Part shown: positions 35,053 through 42,274 of the stretch, in pieces | How the letters are laid out: each line of letters begins with the position of its first letter | How positions within the stretch are numbered: position 1 is the first letter of the stretch | NCBI RefSeq assembly: GCF_000621845.1 | Contig: NZ_KK211355.1 | Span: 186,001-250,000, forward strand | DNA length: 64,000 nucleotides | Direction: 5' to 3' | Origin: Ruminococcus flavefaciens MA2007 | GTDB taxonomy: Bacteria > Bacillota > Clostridia > Oscillospirales > Ruminococcaceae | Notes under the pieces: model-generated | Database searches by the model: none | What the model saw: the letters and a program-made list of their open reading frames with translations, nothing else | What the model was told of the DNA's origin: nothing | Program-made: the position numbers and the translations under genes

Positions 35053-37293
35053 ATGGGAACAAAAATTTTCAAGAAGGCAGGCTCGGCTGTGATGTCGGCA
35101 GCATTGCTGCTGAATACAGCTCTTTACAGCACCGCAGCAGTAACTGCGGCTGACGAGCCTATAAAGTTTGAGTTCGAGAACGCTGAGATAACAGGTACTA
35201 TCTCGGTTGAAAAGGATTCAAACGCAAGCGGCGGCTCTGTCCTCAAAATGACCGAGGACGGCACTATCACAGTGAAGCTCACTGTTGAGGAGGGCGGTCC
35301 ATATAAGCTCACATTCTACGCTTTTGGCATAGGTACTGACAAGCAGCAGAATCTCAGCGTAAACGGCTCCTCACAGGGCGCTATAGGCATACCGCAGGGT
35401 ACTGAGTATCAGCCTGTGGAGCTCACGGCTATCCCTCTCAAAGCAGGCGAGAACACTATCGTTATCGAGAAATCATGGGGCTGGTCACAGTTCGACTACC
35501 TCACAGCTGAGCCTATGTCAGGCGCCAAGATAGAAGCTAAGCAGACTACTCCCTGCGACCAGCTTGCAACAGTTGAGACACAGAGCCTCATGGCTTATCT
35601 CGCAGACAATTACGGCAAGCATATAATCTCAGGTCAGCAGGAGATATACAGCGGCGGTCCTCACGGCCTTGAGACCGAGTTCGAGTACCTCAAGGACACC
35701 ACAGGTCACTATCCTGCTATCCGCGGCTTTGACTACGGCAACTTCTGCTGTCCTCTCTACGGCAGTGACGACGGCTCAACAGACCGCGTTATCGACTGGG
35801 TAAAGAACAAGGGCGGTATCGCTACTGCTTCATATCACCTCAATGTGCCGAAGGACTTCGCAAGCTACACCATAGGCACAAAAATGGACTGGGCACAGTC
35901 TACCTATACAGCTAAGGACACTGATTTTTCACCCTCAAAGGCTGCTACGGCAGGCACAAAGGAGAATGAATACTACCTCTCAACACTGAAAACTCTCGCT
36001 AAGGAGTTCAACAAGCTTGAAGCTGAGGGAATCCCCGTTATCTGGAGGCCTCTCCACGAAGCCGAGGGCGGCGGCGGTGAGAACGGCTCATGGTTCTGGT
36101 GGGGCAGAGAAGGCTCGGCAGCCTATAAGAAGCTCTGGCAGTACACCTACAATACTCTCACAAATGACCTTAACTGCCACAACCTTATCTGGGAGTGGAA
36201 CAGCTATAACTTCGCAACATCAAAGGACTGGTACCCCGGCGACAACTATGTTGACATCATCGGCTACGATAAGTACAGCTGCACAGACTGGTCAACAGGA
36301 AGCGCAAGGTACTACCACAACGACAGCCCGTTCTCCTCTACATTCTACGGCATCATGGAGAAGTACGACAGCGCAAAGATGATATCCCTTGCCGAGAACG
36401 ACAGCTTTTCAACTCCCGATAAGCTTCAGGAGGAAAAGGCTGGCTGGCTCTACTTCTGTACATGGTATGACGGCGGTTCGGATACAACGAACTTCCTGTC
36501 CAACCCAACATTCAATACCAAGGAAGACACTATCGCAATGTATCAGAGCGAGTACTGCATAACTCTTGACGAGCTCCCAAAGGATCTCTACAAGAAGAAC
36601 GGCGTAACTCCTCCCAATCCGTCAAAGACAACAACTTCCACGACCACAGCGACTACTACAGCAGATCCCAATGCGACAACAACTACAACTGCTTATAAGT
36701 TCGCTATCCAGAAGAAGACCGTTACTATCCCCGAAAAGCCTGCACTTGCAGTCGGAAAGCAGATGAATATCACTATCACAGGCGCACCTAACGCTTCTAT
36801 CGGCGGTGCTATCGGCTTCGGCACAACTGCCGACGACTGGCAGAACATCGAGTGGAAGGGCAATGCCGACAAGGACGGCAAGCTCACAGTATACGTTGAT
36901 CTCAAGGAAATGCCCGATACCTTCAAGACCTGCGAGGTTCAGGTATGGTGGTCAAACGTATGGAACGCGGCTACTGAAAAGGCTATCGACCAGCCTTACA
37001 CTATCGACAGCTGCGAGGTCAAGTACTTAATGGGCGGAGCACTTGAAGCCGTATGGGGTGACGCTAACTGCGATAATATAGTAGATATGAGCGACGTTGT
37101 ACTCATAATGCAGGCTCTTGCAAATCCGAACAAGTACGGACTTGAGGGCACAGAAAAGTCCCATATCACGGAAATAGGCTGGAATTGGGCTGACGTTGAT
37201 CTGTCCAGCAAGGGCGTAACAGCAAATGACGCACTCAGAATACAGGAATATCTCCTTAAAAAGATAGATACACTTGTTCCGAATGCAAAGTAA
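35053..37293 (+). CDS. GH26 beta-mannanase with CBM35-like module and dockerin
   Basis: A secreted 746-residue enzyme that cleaves beta-1,4-mannan. The order is signal peptide (1-33), CBM35-like module (about 36-155), GH26 domain (about 175-510), Thr-rich linker (about 530-552), an unassigned beta module (about 556-660) and a type I dockerin (about 668-742). The catalytic pair is visible: acid/base Glu336 in WRPLHEAEGG and nucleophile Glu448 in SLAENDSF. The dockerin loop is almost identical to that of the protein at 205-2769, so both probably bind the same cohesins. AGGAGG precedes the ATG. Confidence 0.93.
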   Translation: MGTKIFKKAGSAVMSAALLLNTALYSTAAVTAADEPIKFEFENAEITGTISVEKDSNASGGSVLKMTEDGTITVKLTVEEGGPYKLTFYAFGIGTDKQQNLSVNGSSQGAIGIPQGTEYQPVELTAIPLKAGENTIVIEKSWGWSQFDYLTAEPMSGAKIEAKQTTPCDQLATVETQSLMAYLADNYGKHIISGQQEIYSGGPHGLETEFEYLKDTTGHYPAIRGFDYGNFCCPLYGSDDGSTDRVIDWVKNKGGIATASYHLNVPKDFASYTIGTKMDWAQSTYTAKDTDFSPSKAATAGTKENEYYLSTLKTLAKEFNKLEAEGIPVIWRPLHEAEGGGGENGSWFWWGREGSAAYKKLWQYTYNTLTNDLNCHNLIWEWNSYNFATSKDWYPGDNYVDIIGYDKYSCTDWSTGSARYYHNDSPFSSTFYGIMEKYDSAKMISLAENDSFSTPDKLQEEKAGWLYFCTWYDGGSDTTNFLSNPTFNTKEDTIAMYQSEYCITLDELPKDLYKKNGVTPPNPSKTTTSTTTATTTADPNATTTTTAYKFAIQKKTVTIPEKPALAVGKQMNITITGAPNASIGGAIGFGTTADDWQNIEWKGNADKDGKLTVYVDLKEMPDTFKTCEVQVWWSNVWNAATEKAIDQPYTIDSCEVKYLMGGALEAVWGDANCDNIVDMSDVVLIMQALANPNKYGLEGTEKSHITEIGWNWADVDLSSKGVTANDALRIQEYLLKKIDTLVPNAK

Positions 37294-37321
37294 AACATAA
37301 CGAAAAAAGCTGCACATTAGC

Positions 37322-37353
37322 GAGGGCGTGATAAAAAAATTTATCACGCCCTC
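37322..37353 (+). terminator. Hairpin after the GH26 gene
   Basis: A 14-bp perfect stem (37322-37335 with 37340-37353) with a 4-base loop. The sequence after it is TAAAATAA rather than a T-run, so termination is probable but may be inefficient. Confidence 0.6.
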
Positions 37354-37365
37354 TAAAATAATAAA

Positions 37366-37487
37366 GAAGAAAGAATAATGAATAAAGAATAATGGTGGTA
37401 TCGCCTTTGGCGATATTTTATTATTATATCCGTGAAACGGATACCTTATTTTTTATTTATTATTTATTCTCTATTCTTTATTCTTTT
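37366..37487. repeat. Low-complexity-arm palindromic repeat, copy 3
   Basis: Left arm of GAATAATGAATAAAG units, hairpins ATCGCC-TTT-GGCGAT and ATCCGT-GAA-ACGGAT, then a complementary right arm (TTATTCTCTATTCTTTATTC). It has the plan of copies 1 and 2 but a different arm sequence. Confidence 0.8.
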
Positions 37488-37490
37488 AGA

Positions 37491-37530
37491 AAAAGCCGTA
37501 AAGAAGCTAAAACTTCTTTACGGCTTTTTT
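37491..37530. terminator. Strong bidirectional terminator
   Basis: Stem AAAAGCCGTAAAGAAG/CTTCTTTACGGCTTTT with a 6-base loop and a T-run on both strands. Confidence 0.85.
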
Positions 37531-37584
37531 GCTTTATGTGCAGCTTTTTTATGTGCAAATGCATGGGCGGATAAAATATCAGCC

Positions 37585-37811
37585 AATTAGGGGACGCCCT
37601 CACTTGCAGGGCGCCCCCTCTCGAAAAACAATTCACTGGATTGTTTTTCGATTCACCCCTTGCGACATCTCCCCACACTGTGGGGAGTCACCCCACCAGA
37701 GGCGCTGCCTCTGACCTTACCGGTACGTCCCCTCTGTCCTACGGACATCTCCCCATCTTATGGGGAGTCACTCTGCCAAAGGAACACAGTCCCTTTGGAA
37801 TCCCGTTCATA
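37585..37811 (-). repeat. Mosaic hairpin repeat, copy D (inverted)
   Basis: The family in the opposite orientation, ending in the complement of the GAACGGGATTCCAAAGGGAC head. It carries two CTCCCCA/TGGGGAG modules and a GACCTTACCGGTACGTCCCC stretch shared with copy E. Confidence 0.9.
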
Positions 37812-37881
37812 TTGTCAGGCAGTAATTACAACATTGAAAATACTGTTTTCTAATGGCTTAATTCTAAGTTCTTAGCTCTAA

Positions 37882-38478
37882 TTACTCCTCGCCCATTCTT
37901 GACTTGATGTACTTCTCAAGGAGGTCAACTGTCCTGTCAAGTCCAAGACGGGAGCTGTTAATGCTCAGGTCGTAAAGACGTGAATCGCCCCAGTGACCGT
38001 CGCAGTGATAGTTGTGATAGCGCTTTCTCTTGCGGTCTTTCTTGTCGATGAACGCCTTTGCCTTGTCCTCTGTGAGGTTGTAAACGTTCATGACGCGCTT
38101 GATCTTTTCACTCATATCTCCCAGTATGAACAGCGAAACAAGACACTTGAAATCGCGGAGCTTTGTCTCGGAGCAGCGTCCCACTACAACGAAGGATTCG
38201 CCGCTTGCAGCCTTTTCTCTCAGGAATGTGAACTGCATTTCTGCGATATTGTCCTCGATAGAGTTGCTGTAGCCGTTGACTCTGCGTGAAAGCAGATGAT
38301 TCTTTGGCTTTTCGTTGTACTTTTCGATCTCATCGGGAGAAAGACCTGTTTTGTCTGCTATCTCCGTAATGAGATGACGGTCGTATATCGGGATATTGAA
38401 GCGCTTGGCAAGCTGCTCGGCAATAGCCTTGCCGCCGCTTCCGAACTCTCGACCTACTGAAATGATTACCTGTGACAT
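37882..38478 (-). CDS. Cytidylate kinase-like protein
   Basis: A 198-residue P-loop protein of the cytidylate-kinase-like (Cytidylate_kin2) family. It starts QVIISVGREFGSGGKAIAE, with the phosphate-binding GREFGSGG at 9-16 and DRHLI shortly after, and ends with a Lys/Arg-rich lid (KKDRKRKRYHNYH). It is distinct from the essential Cmk enzyme. Members often sit beside transporter genes and their substrate is unknown. It lies 20 bases after the permease stop, so it is probably in one operon with it. Confidence 0.88.
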   Translation of the reverse strand: MSQVIISVGREFGSGGKAIAEQLAKRFNIPIYDRHLITEIADKTGLSPDEIEKYNEKPKNHLLSRRVNGYSNSIEDNIAEMQFTFLREKAASGESFVVVGRCSETKLRDFKCLVSLFILGDMSEKIKRVMNVYNLTEDKAKAFIDKKDRKRKRYHNYHCDGHWGDSRLYDLSINSSRLGLDRTVDLLEKYIKSRMGEE

Positions 38479-38498
38479 ATATATTCCCCCTTATTGAA

Positions 38499-39851
38499 TT
38501 ATAAATAACGAACAAATAAATAAACAGTTGATATTGCAAGTACTATGACTGTGGCAGGAGCGAGCTTCTTGCAGTATCTGCCCCAGCCGATAGGATAGCC
38601 GTTTTTCTGTGCAACGGAGGTTCCCACAACGTTTGCGGAAGCTCCGATAGGAGTAGCGCTTCCGCCGATATCAGTACCCATTGCAAGTCCCCATGCCAGA
38701 GTTGAGATAGGAACTCCCGAGGACTCTGCAAGGCTCTGTATGATAGGCACCATTGTAGCCGCAAATGGGATATTGTCCACGAATGCGCTTGCGATAGCCG
38801 ATACCCAGAGAATGATAGCCAGCATGAGCATAACGTTGCCGCCGCTGATATCGCCGATGAAGTTTGCTATAAGCTTGAGTATGCCTGTTTCTTCAAGTCC
38901 GCTTACCACGATGAAAAGACCGATGAAGAAGATAAGAGTTTTGTAGTCGACTTTCTTGATAAGCTCCAGTGCGTGCTTACCAAAGGCGATAAGTGTGATA
39001 GCAGCTATGAAAAGTCCGATAGTTGCTACGGTGAGGTGAGTTGTTGCGTGAGTGATGAGCAGGATAACTGCCAGTGCGAAGATTATGCTGCTGATGATGA
39101 AGTCCTTTTTGTTGGTGATAGCCTCTGAGGGCTTAGGGAACTTGCTCATATCAACCTTTTCCTTGCCGCTGCCTGCTATCTCCTTGCGGAAAGCAAAGAA
39201 CAGGAACAGAACGGATACTGTCAGCGAGATAGCTGCGCAGAGACCTGTGTTTGTAAGGAAGTCGAAGAATGAGAAGCCAAGTGAAGTACCGATGATGATA
39301 TTCGGAGGATCTCCGCACATTGTTGCCGAACCGCCTAAGTTCGCACAGAAAATCTCGGAAAGTATCATAGGTACGGGATTGAATTTGAGCAGAGAAGAAA
39401 GCTCGATAGTAACTGCTGCAAGGAACATGATAACGGTGATACTGTCGATGAACATCGAGAGAACTGCCGACATTATCATGAAAGTGATGAAAATGGGGAC
39501 TGTTCTGCATTTTACGAGATATGCTATCTTCATGCAGAGCCAGCGGAAGAAGCCTGCCTTAGCCATGCCCTCTACCATTACCATCATGCCTGCTATGAAG
39601 ATGATAGTCGCCCAGTTTATGCCCTTGCTTTCGCTTTCCGTGACCTGATACCAGAAGTCCTTGGTAGCAAAGCTTTTAATGGCGAGAGTATCCATAACAG
39701 CGCTGCCGCTGCGCATACAGATACCGAATACAACGACAAGGGTGAGGATACCGCTGCCGAGTGTGACGTAGTGCCGCTCTATCTTGTCGAGAACTATCAT
39801 AATGAACATTCCCACGAAGATAATAACGGCGAAAATTTGTGCTGCTGTCAT
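38499..39851 (-). CDS. ArsB/NhaD/SLC13-type anion permease
   Basis: A 450-residue ion-transporter-superfamily protein with about eleven to twelve membrane helices. Two hairpin motifs are visible: GGSATMCGDPPNIIIGTS near the middle and GTDIGGSATPIGASANVVGT near the end. They place it with arsenite, Na+/H+ (NhaD) and SLC13-like permeases; the substrate is not resolved. ATG at 39851 was chosen because GGAGG is 5 bases upstream; the frame continues 23 codons further without a better site. It is upstream of the cytidylate-kinase-like gene. Confidence 0.88.
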   Translation of the reverse strand: MTAAQIFAVIIFVGMFIMIVLDKIERHYVTLGSGILTLVVVFGICMRSGSAVMDTLAIKSFATKDFWYQVTESESKGINWATIIFIAGMMVMVEGMAKAGFFRWLCMKIAYLVKCRTVPIFITFMIMSAVLSMFIDSITVIMFLAAVTIELSSLLKFNPVPMILSEIFCANLGGSATMCGDPPNIIIGTSLGFSFFDFLTNTGLCAAISLTVSVLFLFFAFRKEIAGSGKEKVDMSKFPKPSEAITNKKDFIISSIIFALAVILLITHATTHLTVATIGLFIAAITLIAFGKHALELIKKVDYKTLIFFIGLFIVVSGLEETGILKLIANFIGDISGGNVMLMLAIILWVSAIASAFVDNIPFAATMVPIIQSLAESSGVPISTLAWGLAMGTDIGGSATPIGASANVVGTSVAQKNGYPIGWGRYCKKLAPATVIVLAISTVYLFVRYL

Positions 39852-40068
39852 ATAAACCTCCATGACTGCGGAGCTGAGCCGCATTATTTGCTTACCCATT
39901 AAATAGGTAAAATACACCATTCCGAATTATAGCACAAATGGAGGAGCAATTCAATACAAATATTGTTTTTTTTCGGCAGAAATCAAATTTTGGACAGGCT
40001 GTTGGAAATTGACGAAAAATGCGATTATTTTTAGTCAGAGTGTCGAGCCATTCTTTTAACATCAGCTT

Positions 40069-40365
40069 ATGAACGGGATTCCAAAGGGACTGTGTTCCTT
40101 TGGCGGAGTGACTCCCCATAAGATGGGGAGATGTCCGAAGGACAGAGGGGACGTACCGGTAAGGTCAGAGGCAGCGCCCCGAATACGACAGGCGCCTCGC
40201 AAAGGGTGAATCCAAAAACAGTCCGGTGGAATGTTTTTTGAGAGGGTGACTCCCTACAGTGTAGGGAGATGTCCGAAGGACAGAGGGTGCCGGACACGAT
40301 TAGTGTCGCCTTGCAAGAGAAGGCGTTCCCTTGAATGGGACGCCGAGGACGTCGTCCCCTACAGA
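40069..40365 (+). repeat. Mosaic hairpin repeat, copy E
   Basis: The longest copy. It has the usual head, two CTCCCnA-type modules each followed by AGATGTCCGAAGGACAGAGG, then a GTCCGGTGGAA hairpin, the GGCGTTCC module and the terminal CCCCTACAG module. It separates the divergent permease and exchanger genes. The 39852-40068 stretch before it holds only the permease leader. Confidence 0.9.
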
Positions 40366-40394
40366 AAGGAAAGGATATTTTTTCGCCGTGGGTA

Positions 40395-40423
40395 TTGCAA
40401 ATAGTCAGAAGATGTGGTATAAT
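40395..40423 (+). promoter_or_regulatory. Promoter of the Na+/Ca2+ exchanger operon
   Basis: TTGCAA, a 17-base spacer and TATAAT, 83 bases before the exchanger start. Confidence 0.75.
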
Positions 40424-40506
40424 AAGATATGCAGTCGAAAGACTTCTGAGCTTGTAACAGGTTCAAAAGAACTTATAATAGACGCTGCATGGGAGAGAAT
40501 GGATAA

Positions 40507-41445
40507 ATGCTAAAGTATATTTTGCTCGTAGGCGGATTTGTGCTTCTTATCAAGGGCGCGGACTTCTTCGTTGACGGAAGCTCTGCGGTAGCCAAACGGC
40601 TCAAGGTACCGTCACTTATCATCGGAATGACCATAGTTGCTATGGGTACGAGCCTGCCCGAGACCTCGGTCAGCGTAAGCGCCTCGGTGCTGGGAAAGAA
40701 CGACCTCGCCATAAGCAACGCCGTGGGCTCGAACATATTCAACCTCATGGTGGTCTGCGGAGTCTGTTCACTGCTGTGTCCTATGGCAGTCGGCAGGGAG
40801 ACCTTGAAAAAAGACCTGCCCTTTTCCATAATAGCGGCAGGAGTTCTTCTTGGACTTGGCACATTTACGGGAACGGTCATGCGCTGGGGCGGAGCTGTAC
40901 TCCTTGCGCTGTTTGTGTTCTTCCTGTACATGATGATAAGCTCCGCGAAAAAAGCCCGTGCTTCGGGAGAGCAGACCGACGAGGACGAGTATAGGATAAT
41001 GCCCGTGTGGAAATGCCTGCTGTGTATCATAGGCGGCGGAGCTGCCATAGCTGTGGGCGGAAAAATGGTAGTCGAGGGCGCTTCCGATATTGCCAGGACT
41101 TTCGGTATGTCGGACAACCTTATCGGTATGACTATAGTTGCCTTGGGAACAAGCCTGCCCGAGCTTGTTACATCTATCGTTGCGGCACGCAAGGGCGAGG
41201 TGGACATGGCGCTGGGAAACGTTGTGGGCTCGAATATATTCAATATACTGTTCGTGCTTGGAATAGCTGCTGTTATCTCACCTATGGCATATACCATTGA
41301 AAATGCCATAGATACGGCGGTTCTTATTGTTATGAGCCTTTTCGTACTCATACTCTGTCTGCCGAAAAAGAAGCTGGTGCGCTGGCACGGTGCAGTAATG
41401 CTGGCGGTTTATGCAGGCTACACTGCTTATATTTTTGTGAGATAA
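40507..41445 (+). CDS. CaxA-type sodium/calcium exchanger
   Basis: A 312-residue inner-membrane cation antiporter of the CaCA superfamily. Two inverted alpha repeats are clear: GMTIVAMGTSLPETSVSV near 45 and GMTIVALGTSLPELVTSI near 210, each followed by GSNIFN. About ten membrane helices with a short central loop fit the normal length. It probably exports Ca2+ in exchange for Na+ (or H+). Two zinc-ribbon membrane protein genes follow at 13 and 19 bases, so it leads an operon. Confidence 0.95.
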   Translation: MLKYILLVGGFVLLIKGADFFVDGSSAVAKRLKVPSLIIGMTIVAMGTSLPETSVSVSASVLGKNDLAISNAVGSNIFNLMVVCGVCSLLCPMAVGRETLKKDLPFSIIAAGVLLGLGTFTGTVMRWGGAVLLALFVFFLYMMISSAKKARASGEQTDEDEYRIMPVWKCLLCIIGGGAAIAVGGKMVVEGASDIARTFGMSDNLIGMTIVALGTSLPELVTSIVAARKGEVDMALGNVVGSNIFNILFVLGIAAVISPMAYTIENAIDTAVLIVMSLFVLILCLPKKKLVRWHGAVMLAVYAGYTAYIFVR

Positions 41446-41458
41446 AGGGGAGAGGGAT

Positions 41459-41839
41459 ATGTATTGCTCAAATTGCGGCTCGATAATGGACGAAAGACAG
41501 GCTTTCTGTCCGTTTTGTTCGGCTCCGAATCCGAATTACCGTCAGAATGTTCCGCCGCCTCAGTACGGACCGTATAACTATGGTCCGCCGCAATTCTACC
41601 GCGACGTATCGCCTTATTCGCCCTATAATGTGAATCCCGAGAACGAGCCTGCGGAAACGCCTCTTCTGGTCTTTTCTGCAATCGAGCCGATAATAGGACT
41701 TATCGCAGGCATAGCAAGTCTCAGCAGGCACGAAAAACGTGCAGGAAGAGCTTATCTGCTGGCGGCAGGAATAAGCTTCGGCGTAAGAGTATTGATCGTA
41801 ATAATGTACGTGGTTTTCAGCGTATTGTTGATATCATGA
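41459..41839 (+). CDS. Zinc-ribbon membrane protein
   Basis: A 126-residue protein with an N-terminal zinc ribbon (CSNCG...CPFC, residues 3-20), a Pro/Tyr/Asn-rich linker (about 25-60) and two hydrophobic helices. It is of the zinc-ribbon plus TM type common in Clostridia; its function is unknown. GGGGAGAGGG lies just before the ATG. It is paired with a similar gene downstream. Confidence 0.8.
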   Translation: MYCSNCGSIMDERQAFCPFCSAPNPNYRQNVPPPQYGPYNYGPPQFYRDVSPYSPYNVNPENEPAETPLLVFSAIEPIIGLIAGIASLSRHEKRAGRAYLLAAGISFGVRVLIVIMYVVFSVLLIS

Positions 41840-41858
41840 AAAATAAGGGGGAAAGATA

Positions 41859-42212
41859 ATGACCTGTAAACACTGCGGAGCTTCCATATCCGAGCATGAC
41901 GTAAAATGTCCATACTGCGACAGCTACATAGACCATGGCACGGCAAATAACAGCTATAATAACGGTGCGCCTATGCAGAACAGGCAGGCTTTCCGCGTTC
42001 AGGGACCTGACGAACCGCAGCCGATATTTATCGTTATTTCCCTTTTGATACCGCTTTTCGGCTTCATAATCGGAGCTGTGAATATCTCGGGGGGACACCC
42101 CAAGAGCGGCAGGCTTTACCTGATACTCGGTGCGGTATCGTTTTTCCTTTTGTTCTGCGGAACATTCATGTTCCCAATGATGTTTATGCTGCCGTTTTTC
42201 CACATGAAATGA
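41859..42212 (+). CDS. Zinc-ribbon membrane protein (second copy)
   Basis: A 117-residue protein with a zinc ribbon (CKHCG...CPYC, residues 3-20), a polar linker and two membrane helices. It has the same architecture as the preceding gene, suggesting an old duplication. GGGGGAAAG precedes the ATG, and a terminator follows. Function unknown. Confidence 0.8.
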   Translation: MTCKHCGASISEHDVKCPYCDSYIDHGTANNSYNNGAPMQNRQAFRVQGPDEPQPIFIVISLLIPLFGFIIGAVNISGGHPKSGRLYLILGAVSFFLLFCGTFMFPMMFMLPFFHMK

Positions 42213-42214
42213 GC

Positions 42215-42246
42215 AAAGCTCCCGTGTCTGGACACGGGAGCTTTTT
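42215..42246 (+). terminator. Terminator of the exchanger operon
   Basis: Stem AAAGCTCCCGTGTC/GACACGGGAGCTTT with a very short loop, then a T-run. Confidence 0.9.
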
Positions 42247-42274
42247 ATAGTTTTCAGATCGCTGACAGCTCAGA

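Noticed and set aside
37529..37875. Short plus-strand frames inside repeat copy D
   Set aside because: Similar frames appear in other copies of the repeat only because the repeat is GC-rich and stop-poor; there is no ribosome site and no conserved protein.
40473..41351. 292-codon minus-strand frame opposite the Na+/Ca2+ exchanger
   Set aside because: A shadow of the exchanger, which has both alpha-repeat motifs and a ribosome site.
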